Below, piece by piece: positions 52,814 to 62,150 of a stretch of DNA of 64,000 nucleotides (the stretch's first letter is position 1; each line of letters starts with the position of its first letter). The notes under the pieces are model-generated. The model saw only the letters and a list, made by a program, of their open reading frames with translations, was not told where the DNA came from and did not search any database. A program made the position numbers and the translations under genes. This DNA comes from Anaerobutyricum stercoris (GTDB lineage Bacteria > Bacillota > Clostridia > Lachnospirales > Lachnospiraceae), in contig DXBR01000049.1 of the NCBI GenBank assembly GCA_019116455.1, forward strand, positions 1-64,000, given 5' to 3'.

Positions 52814-54097
52814 ATGGTAAAAGCAATTGTAGGCGCCAATTGGGGAGACGAAGGAAAAGGTAAGATTACAGATATGCTTGCCCAGGATTCTGATATCATT
52901 ATCCGTTTCCAGGGAGGTGCCAATGCAGGCCATACAATTATAAATAATTACGGCAAGTTTGCTCTTCATACATTGCCGTCTGGTGTATTTTATGATCATA
53001 CCACCAGTATCATCGGTAATGGTGTTGCTCTGAATATACCAGTATTGTTTAATGAGCTGAAGGAGATCGTATCCAAAGGGGTGCCGGAACCGAAGATTCT
53101 GGTTTCTGACAGAGCGCAGATCGTAATGCCGTATCACATTCTCTTCGATCAGTATGAAGAGGAGCGTCTGGGAGGAAAGTCTTTCGGCTCTACAAAATCC
53201 GGCATAGCGCCGTTTTATTCAGATAAGTACGCAAAGATCGGTTTCCAGGTGAATGAACTGTTTATGGAGGAGGCTGCTCTCAGAGAAAAGATTGACCGGG
53301 TGCTGAGCCAGAAAAATGTGCTTCTGGAGCATCTCTATCATAAGCCGCTCATTGATGCTGATGAATTGTATCAGACGCTGATGGATTATAAAGAAATGGT
53401 TGCGCCGTATGTGTGCAACGTATCATTATATTTGGACCAGGCTCTGAAAGAGGGAAAGAATATCCTTCTGGAAGGACAGCTGGGAACGCTGAAAGATCCG
53501 GATCACGGCATCTATCCGATGGTAACATCTTCTTCTACACTGGCGGCATATGGAGCGATCGGCGCAGGTCTGCCTCCATATTCTATTGAGAAGGTTGTAA
53601 CTGTCTGCAAGGCTTACAGCAGTGCTGTGGGAGCAGGAGCTTTCGTAAGCGAGATCTTTGGCGATGAAGCCCAGGAACTTCGGGTTCGCGGCGGTGACGG
53701 CGGCGAATTTGGCGCGACGACCGGAAGACCGAGAAGAATGGGATGGTTTGACTGTGTGGCATCCAAGTACGGCTGCCGTATGCAGGGTACCACCGATGTA
53801 GCTTTTACCGTTGTGGATGTTCTGGGATACCTGGACGAGATTCCGGTTTGCGTGGGCTATGAGATTGATGGCGAAGTGACTACAGAATTTCCTGTAACTC
53901 CGCTTCTCGAGAAAGCAAAACCGGTGCTTAAGACTCTGCCAGGGTGGAAGAGCGATATCCGCGGCATCAGGAAATACGAAGATCTGCCGGAAAACTGCCG
54001 GAAATATATTGAATTTGTGGAAGAACAGATTGGATATCCGATCACCATGGTCTCCAATGGACCGGGACGTGAAGATATCATTTACCGTACAGTATAA
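52814..54097 (+). CDS. purA: Adenylosuccinate synthetase
   Basis: This 427-aa GTP-dependent enzyme joins IMP and aspartate. Visible are WGDEGKGK (11-18), GGANAGHT (His catalytic, near 41), the GTP/aspartate loop GATTGRPRRMGWFD and the C-terminal base motif. GGGAGGAA precedes ATG. It is transcribed separately from purF-purB. Confidence 0.97.
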   Translation: MVKAIVGANWGDEGKGKITDMLAQDSDIIIRFQGGANAGHTIINNYGKFALHTLPSGVFYDHTTSIIGNGVALNIPVLFNELKEIVSKGVPEPKILVSDRAQIVMPYHILFDQYEEERLGGKSFGSTKSGIAPFYSDKYAKIGFQVNELFMEEAALREKIDRVLSQKNVLLEHLYHKPLIDADELYQTLMDYKEMVAPYVCNVSLYLDQALKEGKNILLEGQLGTLKDPDHGIYPMVTSSSTLAAYGAIGAGLPPYSIEKVVTVCKAYSSAVGAGAFVSEIFGDEAQELRVRGGDGGEFGATTGRPRRMGWFDCVASKYGCRMQGTTDVAFTVVDVLGYLDEIPVCVGYEIDGEVTTEFPVTPLLEKAKPVLKTLPGWKSDIRGIRKYEDLPENCRKYIEFVEEQIGYPITMVSNGPGREDIIYRTV

Positions 54098-54177
54098 TTG
54101 ACAGAAGATTTTGATGTTGACAGATAACGATGCCAGCGGCATCCATACTGAGAGAGAATATCAGAAGGAGATTATTT

Positions 54178-55200
54178 ATGAAACTACTTTCCATAGCAAT
54201 CCCGAGTTACAATTCAGAGGATTATATGAGGAATTGCATTGACAGCCTGTTGACTGGCGGGGAAGAAGTGGAGATTCTTATTGTTGATGACGGCTCGAAG
54301 GATACGACCCCGCAGATTGCAGACGAGTATGCAAAAAACTACCCGTCTATTGTGCGGGCCGTGCATCAGCCAAACGGAGGACACGGGGAGGCGGTGAACG
54401 CCGGACTCCGTCATGCGTCCGGATTCTTTTATAAAGTGGTGGACAGTGACGACTGGGTAGATCAGGAATCTTACGAGAGAGTGCTTTCTTTTCTGCGTCA
54501 GGCGGTAAAAGAAGAAGAACCTCTTGATATGCTTATTTCCAACTATGTGTATGAAAAACAGGGAGCCAAAAGAAAAAAAGTGATTCAGTACCGGTCCATT
54601 CTGCCGGAGAATCGTTTTTTTGGATGGGAAGAGATCGGGCATTTTGGCGTCAGCCAGAATATCCTGATGCATTCGGTGATTTATCGCACGCAGCTTCTGC
54701 GTGACTGTGGTTTTGAACTCCCGAAGCATACTTTCTATGTGGATAATATTTTTGTATACTGGCCGCTTCCTTATGTGAGGAAAATGTTTTATCTGGATAC
54801 AGATTTTTACCGGTATTTCATTGGACGGGAAGACCAGTCGGTCAATGAACAGATTATGATGTCCCGTATCGACCAGCAGATCCGGGTCAATAAGATCATG
54901 ATAGATATCTATGCCAAACATGAAGGCAGTTTTTCCTGCCCGCAGCTGGAAGAATATATGCAGCATTATCTTGAGACGATCATGATGGTTACTTCTGTTT
55001 TACTTATGAAGATGAATACAGAGGAATCTATAAAGATGAGAGACGATGTCTGGAAATATCTGAACGAGCAATCGCCTAATGCATATCAGATTCTAAAACA
55101 TTCCCTTCTGGGCAAGTTTTCCAGTTCTCATGGCAAGCTGTCCCATAAGCTGACAATGGGAGGATATAAGATTGCGCAGAAATGGATCGGATTCAACTAG
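54178..55200 (+). CDS. Family 2 glycosyltransferase, beta-glycosyltransferase type
   Basis: This 340-aa GT-A enzyme shows SIAIPSYNSEDYMRNCIDSLL at the start, IVDDGSKDTT (nucleotide binding), NGGHGEAVNAGL and the DxD-type VVDSDDWVD (near 96). The remaining 200 residues are helical and may bind the acceptor; no clear membrane helix. ATG 54178 follows AGAAGGAG; the frame's earlier ATG at 54130 has no site. The acceptor and sugar are unknown. The end of the gene abuts the NusG-domain-II gene. Confidence 0.87.
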   Translation: MKLLSIAIPSYNSEDYMRNCIDSLLTGGEEVEILIVDDGSKDTTPQIADEYAKNYPSIVRAVHQPNGGHGEAVNAGLRHASGFFYKVVDSDDWVDQESYERVLSFLRQAVKEEEPLDMLISNYVYEKQGAKRKKVIQYRSILPENRFFGWEEIGHFGVSQNILMHSVIYRTQLLRDCGFELPKHTFYVDNIFVYWPLPYVRKMFYLDTDFYRYFIGREDQSVNEQIMMSRIDQQIRVNKIMIDIYAKHEGSFSCPQLEEYMQHYLETIMMVTSVLLMKMNTEESIKMRDDVWKYLNEQSPNAYQILKHSLLGKFSSSHGKLSHKLTMGGYKIAQKWIGFN

Positions 55201-55201
55201 A

Positions 55202-55579
55202 GTGTTCAGAAAACAGGATATGTTTCTGATCCTGTTTTTTCTGATAATCGCTGCCGCCGGACTTCTCTGGCTTTATGCCGGGAGAGAGCGCGGGGATACC
55301 GTTCAGGTAACAGTGGATGGAACGGTTATCGGAGAATATCCTTTAGAACGCGACGATACAATCCGCATTGAGGGGATTGGAGGAAACAATACCCTCAAGA
55401 TCAGGGATGGCCAGGCGGATATGACCGACGCTGATTGTCCGGATAAGATATGTGTCAATCACGCCACGATTTCTGATGTGGGAGAATCTATTGTCTGTCT
55501 GCCGCACCGGGTGGTGGTGGAAATTGTCTCCTCTGACGGAGAGACGGACAATGCGGATTTTGATGTGATTACCAGATAA
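55202..55579 (+). CDS. NusG domain II-containing membrane-anchored protein
   Basis: This protein has 125 aa from GTG 55202, which follows the preceding stop by 1 bp; ATG 55220 is the alternative. One N-terminal membrane helix (about 6-24) is followed by an outside NusG-II-like beta barrel (about 35-120, NTLKIRDGQADMTDADCPDKICVNH...VCLPHRVVVEI), with three cysteines. Such proteins are frequent in Clostridia and often lie near rnf or ApbE-type genes, as here. The function is unknown; a role in extracytoplasmic redox or flavin handling is only suggested by context. Confidence 0.78.
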   Translation: MFRKQDMFLILFFLIIAAAGLLWLYAGRERGDTVQVTVDGTVIGEYPLERDDTIRIEGIGGNNTLKIRDGQADMTDADCPDKICVNHATISDVGESIVCLPHRVVVEIVSSDGETDNADFDVITR

Positions 55580-55591
55580 AATTGAAAACAG

Positions 55592-55687
55592 AGAGCTGCT
55601 GTGCCAGACGCATTCCCCAGGGGATATTCTTGACATGAAAATGTGCTATTCCCGGCAGATATTGTGTTTGGCAGCAGCTCTTTTTTT
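55592..55687 (+). terminator. Large structured terminator-like RNA element
   Basis: Long outer arms AGAGCTGC+TGCCA (55592-55599, 55602-55606) pair with TGGCA+GCAGCTCT (55669-55681) and are followed by a seven-T run. Inside, GGGATA pairs with TATTCCC around a hairpin with a GAAA tetraloop (ACAT-GAAA-ATGT, 55633-55644). The internal structure is far more elaborate than a plain terminator, so a small RNA ending here is possible. Confidence 0.6.
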
Positions 55688-56002
55688 GTTGCAACGAATT
55701 AAAATTGATATAAATTTAACAAAAATATGGTGAGTTAAATAATTTTTTGTTTTATTTTTAATACATTTAACAAGAAATTTTCTGACTTTTGATTTGGTAT
55801 TTGTATAAAAGTATGGAGAAACCCCATGGGTTTTTTGTGCGGCGAGGAAATAAAGGTTTTGATTGTTTGCTATTTAATTAACGTACCTTGATTTTCGTTT
55901 TTTTTTACTATATTATTAAGTTTAGCTTACTTCAATCTGACAGATTTCTTTATAATTGTAGATGTAGCGACAAAAAGTGAATGAAAGAAAGAAGGTTAAA
56001 AA
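55688..56002 (+). promoter_or_regulatory. A+T-rich rnf promoter region
   Basis: There is no gene in this 315-bp stretch. It holds a short hairpin (AAACCC/GGGTTT with T-run, 55819-55837), a promoter TTGATT (55888-55893)-17 bp-TATTAT (55911-55916), and a second possible -10, TATAAT (55951-55956), with a weak TTACTT -35 at 18 bp. The operon may start at either site. Confidence 0.6.
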
Positions 56003-57316
56003 ATGGGACTACTGACATTTAAAGGCGGCCTCCATCCTTATGACGGTAAGGAACTGAGTAAGGATAAGCCGATACTGGAGTACCTTCCAAAGGGAGAGAT
56101 GGTCTATCCTGTAAGCCAGCATATCGGTGCTCCTGCAGCTCCTTGTGTGGCTAAGGGCGACAGGGTGCTGGTCGGACAGAGAATCGCGGAAGCCGCAGGC
56201 TTTGTTTCTGCAAACATCCACAGTTCTGTTTCCGGAACAGTGAAGGCCATAGAGCCTCGTGTGACAGTTTCCGGGGCGAAGGTGAACTGTATCGTTGTGG
56301 AAAATGACGGAGAGTATGAGCAGGTTCCGTTCACTCCGATCGGGGAACGGACGCCGGAAGCCATCATACAGGCGGTAAAAGACGCTGGTATCGTGGGCCT
56401 GGGCGGCGCGGGATTTCCTACGCATGTGAAGCTTTCTCCGAAGGAGCCGGACAAGATTGATACCATCATCATAAACGGTGCGGAATGTGAACCGTATATT
56501 ACAGCGGATTATCGCTGCATGATGGAGATTCCGGAACAGATTTTTTCCGGATTGAATCTGATTTTGTCTCTTTTTCCAAAAGCGAAGGGTGTCATTGGAA
56601 TAGAAGATAACAAACCGGAAGCTATCGCAAAGATGAAAGAATTATGCCGGGGAGAATCCCGTATTGAGGTTGCAGAGCTCAAGACCAAATATCCGCAGGG
56701 AGCAGAACGTTCTCTTATCTATGCGGTGACGGGACGCTCGGTCAATTCCAGTATGCTGCCGGCAGATGCCGGGTGTATTGTGGATAACGTGGCTACTGCC
56801 ATTGCTATACATGAAGCAGTGACCATGGGCAAACCGCTGTATGAGAGAGTGGTGACAGTGACCGGAGACGCAGTGAACAGTCCGGGCAACTTTAAAGTAA
56901 AGGTCGGGACCAACGCGGCAGAGTTAGTGGAAGCGGCCGGCGGATTTAAAAATCAACCGGAAAAGGTCATCTCCGGAGGACCGATGATGGGAATGGCTCT
57001 GGGCACTCTCGATGTGCCATGCGGCAAAACATTTTCCTCGCTGTTATGTTTCACCAGAGACGAAGTGGCTGCCTGTGAACCGGGCAACTGTATCCGCTGC
57101 GGGCGCTGCGTGGAAGTCTGTCCTGCGGGATTGATGCCGACGAAGCTGTCTGAAGTGGCAGATCACGGTGATTTTGAGTTGTTTGATAAATTAAACGGAT
57201 GCGAATGTGTGGAATGCGGATGCTGTTCCTACGTTTGTCCTGCCAAGAGAAGATTAACCCAGTCCATGAAGACCGGACGCCGGGAGGCGCTGGCTTTAAG
57301 ACGGAAGAAAGCATAG
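56003..57316 (+). CDS. rnfC: Rnf complex subunit C
   Basis: This 437-aa peripheral cytoplasmic subunit oxidises or reduces NADH and passes electrons to the iron-sulfur chain of the Na+/H+-pumping ferredoxin:NAD+ oxidoreductase. The N-terminal half has an NADH/FMN fold (GLGGAGFPTHVK near 132). A SLBB-type segment follows, then two 4Fe-4S motifs: CIRCGRCVEVC (near 362) and CVECGCCSYVC (near 402). AGAAGG precedes the ATG. It is first in the C-D-G-E-A-B operon. Confidence 0.97.
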   Translation: MGLLTFKGGLHPYDGKELSKDKPILEYLPKGEMVYPVSQHIGAPAAPCVAKGDRVLVGQRIAEAAGFVSANIHSSVSGTVKAIEPRVTVSGAKVNCIVVENDGEYEQVPFTPIGERTPEAIIQAVKDAGIVGLGGAGFPTHVKLSPKEPDKIDTIIINGAECEPYITADYRCMMEIPEQIFSGLNLILSLFPKAKGVIGIEDNKPEAIAKMKELCRGESRIEVAELKTKYPQGAERSLIYAVTGRSVNSSMLPADAGCIVDNVATAIAIHEAVTMGKPLYERVVTVTGDAVNSPGNFKVKVGTNAAELVEAAGGFKNQPEKVISGGPMMGMALGTLDVPCGKTFSSLLCFTRDEVAACEPGNCIRCGRCVEVCPAGLMPTKLSEVADHGDFELFDKLNGCECVECGCCSYVCPAKRRLTQSMKTGRREALALRRKKA

Positions 57317-57334
57317 CATAAGGAGAGGTGAAAA

Positions 57335-58288
57335 ATGAACGAACAATTATATAACGTGTCAGCCAATCCTCATGTAAGGGATAAGGCTTCTACACAGAGC
57401 ATTATGCGCGATGTACTGATTGCGCTGCTTCCGGCCACCGTGTTTGGCTTCTGGAATTTCGGCGTAAAAGCGATTATCAATACTGTCATCTGTATTCTTA
57501 CCTGTGTGGTCAGTGAATATGTGTGGCAGCGTTTCATGCATAAAAAAATAACCATCAATGATTTGAGCGCGGCTGTGACCGGACTTCTTCTGGCACTGAA
57601 CCTGCCGCCGGAGGTTCCGTTCTGGATTCCGGTGATCGGCGGCGTGTTTGCCATCATTGTTGTAAAACAGGTATTTGGCGGTCTGGGACAGAACTTCATG
57701 AACCCGGCGCTGGGCGCCCGCTGTTTCCTGCTCATTTCCTTTGCGGGAATCATGACAGACTTCTCCTATAACGGTTTTGGCGGCAGTTTCGATGCTGCAA
57801 CCTCCGCCACTCCTCTGGCGGCATTAAAAGCGGGAGAAGCGGTTAATATTCAGGATATGTTTCTGGGACTGACTGCGGGAACCATTGGCGAGACTTCCGC
57901 CCTGCTGCTGATCATCGGCGGCGTGTATCTGATCGCACGCAGAGTCATCAGCTGGAAGATACCGGTGTGCTATATCGTGACTCTCGGAATCTTTGTGCTG
58001 CTGTTCGGCGGACATGGATTTGATATGACATATCTTGCGGGGCATCTCTTCGGAGGTGGTCTGATGCTTGGTGCATTTTTCATGGCGACCGATTACGTTA
58101 CTTCTCCGATCACATCAAACGGAAAGATTGTATTCGGTATCCTGCTGGGTATTTTTACAGGAATCTTTCGTCTCTTCGGGGCCTCTGCAGAGGGAGTATC
58201 TTATGCGATCATCTTCTGCAATCTGCTGGTGCCTCTGATCGAGAGATTTACTACTCCTGCCGCATTTGGAAAAGGAGGTAAGAAATAA
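57335..58288 (+). CDS. rnfD: Rnf complex subunit D
   Basis: This 317-aa membrane subunit (about 9-10 helices) carries covalently bound FMN. The flavinylation motif SATPLAA is at about 158-164, with the acceptor Thr in the second position of TP. The cofactor would be attached by an ApbE-type transferase, which is not encoded here. AAGGAGAGG lies before ATG. Its stop overlaps rnfG by 1 bp. Confidence 0.96.
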   Translation: MNEQLYNVSANPHVRDKASTQSIMRDVLIALLPATVFGFWNFGVKAIINTVICILTCVVSEYVWQRFMHKKITINDLSAAVTGLLLALNLPPEVPFWIPVIGGVFAIIVVKQVFGGLGQNFMNPALGARCFLLISFAGIMTDFSYNGFGGSFDAATSATPLAALKAGEAVNIQDMFLGLTAGTIGETSALLLIIGGVYLIARRVISWKIPVCYIVTLGIFVLLFGGHGFDMTYLAGHLFGGGLMLGAFFMATDYVTSPITSNGKIVFGILLGIFTGIFRLFGASAEGVSYAIIFCNLLVPLIERFTTPAAFGKGGKK

Positions 58289-58914
58289 TGAATGCATTGA
58301 TTAAAGATTGTATCAAACTGGTGACCATCACGGTGATTGCCGGCGCGGCTCTGGGCGCAGTCTACGGTATCACAAAGGCGCCGATCGCAGCCCAGGAAGA
58401 AAAGGCGCAGATGGAAGCTTACGCGGCTGTCTTTCCGGAGGCTGCCGATTTCACGGAAGTAGAAGGCTTTTCTCAGGAAGCGGCTGCAGAAGTACTGGCG
58501 TCCGGTGAGAATCCCATTGCCGGTCATGACGATGATGAAATCACTTCCGTGGTAGAAGCAGTTGACGCTTCCGGAGAGAGTCTTGGATATATATTCAATG
58601 TGACTACGGCGGAAGGATATGGCGGAGACATTTCCCTCACTGTCGGAATTCAGGCAGACGGAACGGTCAACGGTTATTCCATCCTTTCCATCAACGAGAC
58701 CGCCGGCCTTGGTATGAACGCCCAAAATGAAGAGTGGGCAAGCCAGTTTGCAGATAAAAATGTAGATGCGTTTACAGTAGTGAAAGACGGATCCGGCGCC
58801 AACGATGACGCCAAGATCGACGCCATTTCCGGTGCGACCATCACCAGTGAGGCTGTGGCCGGCGCCATGAACAGCTGTATCATCTATTTCCATACATTAG
58901 AAGGGGGGAACTAA
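58288..58914 (+). CDS. rnfG: Rnf complex subunit G
   Basis: This 208-aa subunit has one N-terminal membrane helix (about 9-28) and an outside FMN-binding domain. The flavinylated Thr lies in SGATIT (about 180-185). GKGGTAAG-type ribosome site is within the rnfD end (GGAGG at 58274-58278). It forms part of the electron path on the outer face, together with RnfD. Confidence 0.95.
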   Translation: MNALIKDCIKLVTITVIAGAALGAVYGITKAPIAAQEEKAQMEAYAAVFPEAADFTEVEGFSQEAAAEVLASGENPIAGHDDDEITSVVEAVDASGESLGYIFNVTTAEGYGGDISLTVGIQADGTVNGYSILSINETAGLGMNAQNEEWASQFADKNVDAFTVVKDGSGANDDAKIDAISGATITSEAVAGAMNSCIIYFHTLEGGN

Positions 58915-58916
58915 AG

Positions 58917-59639
58917 ATGAAAAACAATCCTGTCGAAAGACTTGTTAATGGTATCATCAAAGAAAATCCGACTCTTGTGCTCACCCTTGGTATGTGTCCG
59001 ACTCTGGCGGTGACTACATCCGCCATCAACGGTATCGGTATGGGACTGTCCACAACAGCCGTGCTGATGTTTTCCAACCTGGTGATTTCACTTCTCAGAA
59101 ATTTTATTCCGGAGAGAGTCCGGATTCCGGGGTATATTGTTGTTATTGCATCGCTGGTTACCATCGTGCAGTTCCTTCTGCAGGCGTATGTGCCGTCCGT
59201 CAATGATTCTCTCGGTGTGTACATTCCGCTGATCGTGGTTAACTGTATCATCCTTGGCCGTGCAGAAGCTTATGCCGGAAAGAATGGTCCGGTAAATTCT
59301 TTCTTCGATGGTCTTGGTATGGGACTTGGATTTACCCTTTCCCTGACAATTCTCGGTGCGTTCCGTGAGCTTCTCGGAGCAGGAACCATTTTTGGTCTTA
59401 CCGTATTGTCTGAGTCGTTCTATACACCGATCACCATTTTTATTCTGGCTCCCGGCGCGTTCTTTGTACTTTCATGCCTGGTTGCCATCCAGAATAAGAT
59501 CAAGAACCGCAAACCGAAGGAACCTGGTCAGCCGAAGACATCAGGCGGCTGCGGAGACTGCTCTCAGTGTACCAACAGTGCCTGTGGAAGCCGCAGCTTC
59601 TTCGATATGACCGTTGACCAGAAGAAGGATAACGAATAG
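58917..59639 (+). CDS. rnfE: Rnf complex subunit E with Cys-rich C-terminal tail
   Basis: This 240-aa membrane subunit (about six helices) pairs with RnfA; the two share an intramembrane 2Fe-2S site, here the Cys in TLGMCPTLAV and LIVVNCIILG. Unusually, after the last helix a linker of Lys/Pro/Gly leads to four cysteines, C212-x2-C215-x2-C218-x4-C223, then an acidic end. Canonical RnfE stops near residue 195-205, so this tail is extra. AAGGGGGG is 7 bp before ATG. It starts 2 bp after rnfG. Confidence 0.95.
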   Translation: MKNNPVERLVNGIIKENPTLVLTLGMCPTLAVTTSAINGIGMGLSTTAVLMFSNLVISLLRNFIPERVRIPGYIVVIASLVTIVQFLLQAYVPSVNDSLGVYIPLIVVNCIILGRAEAYAGKNGPVNSFFDGLGMGLGFTLSLTILGAFRELLGAGTIFGLTVLSESFYTPITIFILAPGAFFVLSCLVAIQNKIKNRKPKEPGQPKTSGGCGDCSQCTNSACGSRSFFDMTVDQKKDNE

Positions 59640-59653
59640 GAGGGAAAAAGAGC

Positions 59654-60229
59654 ATGGAAACTTTGTTATTGATCATTATCAGTTCCGCCATTGTAAATAA
59701 CGTTGTCCTCAGTCAGTTCTTAGGTTTATGTCCGTTCCTCGGCGTGTCCAAAAAGGTGGATACGGCTCTGGGCATGGGCGTTGCCGTTATCTTCGTTATT
59801 ACAATATCGGCATTCATAACATCGCTGATTTATAAATTTATTCTTGTAACCTTAGGGCTTGAGTATCTGCAGACGATCGTGTTTATCCTTGTCATCGCTG
59901 CTCTGGTACAGTTCGTGGAGATGTTCCTGAAGAAATCTGTGCCGTCTCTTTATGAGGCGCTGGGTGTATATCTTCCGCTGATCACCACCAACTGCGCGGT
60001 ACTCGGCGTTGCCTTAAATTCTGTAACCTATGGTTATAACATTCTGGAATCCACAATATATGGTTTTGGTATTTCTTTTGGTTTTACTATCTCCATCGTT
60101 ATTCTTGCGGGTATCCGGGAAAAAATGGAATACAATGAGATATCTGCTTCATGGAAAGGCATGCCGATCGTTCTTGTGACGGCAGGGCTCATGTCCATTG
60201 CCTTTTTCGGATTTTCAGGTATTATTTAA
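59654..60229 (+). CDS. rnfA: Rnf complex subunit A
   Basis: This 191-aa membrane protein of six helices is homologous to RnfE with inverted topology. Cysteines in LGLCPFLGVS (near 25) and TTNCAVLGVA (near 110) match the shared 2Fe-2S ligands. AGGAGGG precedes the ATG. Length is normal. Confidence 0.96.
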   Translation: METLLLIIISSAIVNNVVLSQFLGLCPFLGVSKKVDTALGMGVAVIFVITISAFITSLIYKFILVTLGLEYLQTIVFILVIAALVQFVEMFLKKSVPSLYEALGVYLPLITTNCAVLGVALNSVTYGYNILESTIYGFGISFGFTISIVILAGIREKMEYNEISASWKGMPIVLVTAGLMSIAFFGFSGII

Positions 60230-60244
60230 CAGGAGGGAAAAAAG

Positions 60245-61036
60245 ATGAGTGTAACTGGAATTATTCTTGCGGCAGCTGTTGTCGGAGGAACAGGTCTTGT
60301 GATTTCCATTCTTCTTGGCATTGCCTCCGAGAAGTTTAAAGTACCTGTGGATGAAAAGGAAATCGCAGTAAGAGAATGTCTGCCGGGCAACAACTGCGGC
60401 GGCTGTGGTTTTGCCGGCTGTGACGCTTTGGCTAAGGCTATCGCTCAGGGCGAGGCGGCAGTAGGAGCCTGTCCGGTTGGCGGTCCGGCCGTGGCGGCAA
60501 AGATTGGAGAGATCATGGGCGTGGAAGCCGGTGATATGGAAAAAAAGGTTGCTTTTGTTAAATGTGCGGGAACCTGCGAGAAGGCTTCCTCCAAATATAA
60601 ATATTTTGGCAATGAGGACTGTATTTCGGCTGTCAGCGTGCCTGGCGGCGGCCCGAAGGCCTGCGAGTATGGCTGTACCGGATTCGGCAGCTGCGTGAAA
60701 GTCTGCGATTTTGATGCGATCCACATTGTAAACGGTATTGCTTTGGTGGACAAAGAAAAATGCGTGGCCTGCGGAAAATGTGTGGAGACCTGTCCGAAAT
60801 CCTTAATTGAACTGGTGCCGTACAGCGCGCAGCATAAGGTGGCATGTAACTCCAAAGCTTTCGGCAAGGCAGTGAAAGAAGTCTGCTCCGCCGGATGTAT
60901 CGGCTGTAAGCTCTGTGTGAAGAACTGTGAATACGACGCCATCACCGTGGAGAATAATATTGCCCATATCGATTACAGCAAATGTACCGGCTGCGGCAAG
61001 TGCGCCGAGAAATGTCCGGCGAAAGTAATTCTGTAA
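60245..61036 (+). CDS. rnfB: Rnf complex subunit B
   Basis: This 263-aa iron-sulfur subunit is the entry point for reduced ferredoxin. An N-terminal membrane helix (about 4-24) is followed by the 4Fe4S domain CLPGNNCGGCGFAGCD (about 45-60), a central Cys region (CAGTCEKAS, CEYGCTGFGSCVKVC) and three CxxCxxC-type ferredoxin motifs (CVACGKC, CIGCKLC, CTGCGKC). AGGAGGG is before ATG. It closes the rnf operon, with a strong terminator following. Confidence 0.96.
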   Translation: MSVTGIILAAAVVGGTGLVISILLGIASEKFKVPVDEKEIAVRECLPGNNCGGCGFAGCDALAKAIAQGEAAVGACPVGGPAVAAKIGEIMGVEAGDMEKKVAFVKCAGTCEKASSKYKYFGNEDCISAVSVPGGGPKACEYGCTGFGSCVKVCDFDAIHIVNGIALVDKEKCVACGKCVETCPKSLIELVPYSAQHKVACNSKAFGKAVKEVCSAGCIGCKLCVKNCEYDAITVENNIAHIDYSKCTGCGKCAEKCPAKVIL

Positions 61037-61078
61037 TCTTTACAATTTTATAACGTTTTGTAACAGGATTCATAAAAT

Positions 61079-61125
61079 AGGCTGTTTCCCTTAATAAAAA
61101 CGCAAGGGAAACAGTCTTTTTTTTT
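61079..61125 (+). terminator. Rho-independent terminator of the rnf operon
   Basis: An 11-bp perfect stem (CTGTTTCCCTT / AAGGGAAACAG, 61082-61092 and 61104-61114) extends by three pairs and is followed by nine T. Confidence 0.93.
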
Positions 61126-61182
61126 CATACTTTGGGTGTATTATGTATAAAGAAATATAAGAGAAGATGGATGGAGAAAACA

Positions 61183-62133
61183 ATGGCATATTCAAAATTC
61201 CGCGGTACATACCGCAGTGCAAATCATAAAAACAGAATTCATTATTATATATTTGAACCGGAAACCGATCTCAGGGCGATCCTGCAGATTACCCACGGAT
61301 GGAAAGATTACATAGAAAGAAATGAAGAATTGATTCAGTTTTTCACAGATCATGGCGTTATGGTATGTGGCTGTGACTTTATCGGTCACGGCAGATCTTC
61401 CAGAGAGGAGGATCTGGGGCAGCTGGAGGAAGAGGACGGCTGGTCCTGTCTTGTGAAAGATGTGAAGAGGCTGGCTTCCTATATCCGGAGAGAGTATCCG
61501 GGCGTTCCGTTTTTCCTGTACGGACATGGCATGGGCTCTCTGGTAACGAGGCTCTGCTGCCTCCACGAGTCCCACTGGGACGGAGTCATTCTCTCGGGCA
61601 CCAGCAGCCGCCAGAAATATTGCCGGCGCGCTATTCTGTTTACGGCAGTGATGCGGCGCTTTCAAGGTCTCAATCACCGGAGCCGTTTTGTGGAAAATAT
61701 GATATACCGGCGGTTGAACAGGAAGTACCGTGGCGAGAGAGATTACCTTTCCTGGTTCAGTGCCGATGAAGATGTCAGGGAACGCTATGGCGCTGACAAA
61801 CGTTCCCAGTTTCAATTTACTTTAAGTGCCTACGAAAATATTTTTAAGATGCTGGAACTGGTTTCCACAAAAAAATGGTATCATTCGATTGATAGAGAGC
61901 TGCCGATACTTCTGGTCAGCGGAAAGGATGATCCCATCGGTAACTTTGGAAAGGGCATCGAAGAGATATATGGCAGGCTTTCCGGAGAAGGATGCTGTAT
62001 AGAAATGAAACTGTATGACGGCATCCGTCATGAGCTGCAGGGAGATCCTGACAGAGAGGTCATTTTTAACGATATGCTCAACTGGATGAAAAATTATGCG
62101 GAGGAACCAGTCAGCATGAATGGAATATACTGA
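61183..62133 (+). CDS. Alpha/beta hydrolase, lysophospholipase/monoacylglycerol-lipase-like
   Basis: This 316-aa cytoplasmic serine hydrolase resembles the Hydrolase_4 (PldB/monoglyceride lipase) group. Visible are ITHGWKDY (oxyanion), GHGRSS, the nucleophile elbow GHGMGS (near 123), acid in SGKDDPIG and His in GIRHELQG. ATG 61183 has GGAG 7 bp upstream; ATG 61171 is a plausible alternative. Acyl lipid or ester substrate unknown. It probably shares a transcript with the ylmC gene 17 bp downstream. Confidence 0.85.
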   Translation: MAYSKFRGTYRSANHKNRIHYYIFEPETDLRAILQITHGWKDYIERNEELIQFFTDHGVMVCGCDFIGHGRSSREEDLGQLEEEDGWSCLVKDVKRLASYIRREYPGVPFFLYGHGMGSLVTRLCCLHESHWDGVILSGTSSRQKYCRRAILFTAVMRRFQGLNHRSRFVENMIYRRLNRKYRGERDYLSWFSADEDVRERYGADKRSQFQFTLSAYENIFKMLELVSTKKWYHSIDRELPILLVSGKDDPIGNFGKGIEEIYGRLSGEGCCIEMKLYDGIRHELQGDPDREVIFNDMLNWMKNYAEEPVSMNGIY

Positions 62134-62150
62134 AAAAAAGAGTCTTTTTT

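Noticed and set aside
55629..55657. TTGACA at 55629-55634 as a promoter
   Set aside because: No -10-like hexamer occurs at 16-18 bp; the sequence is part of the structured hairpin.
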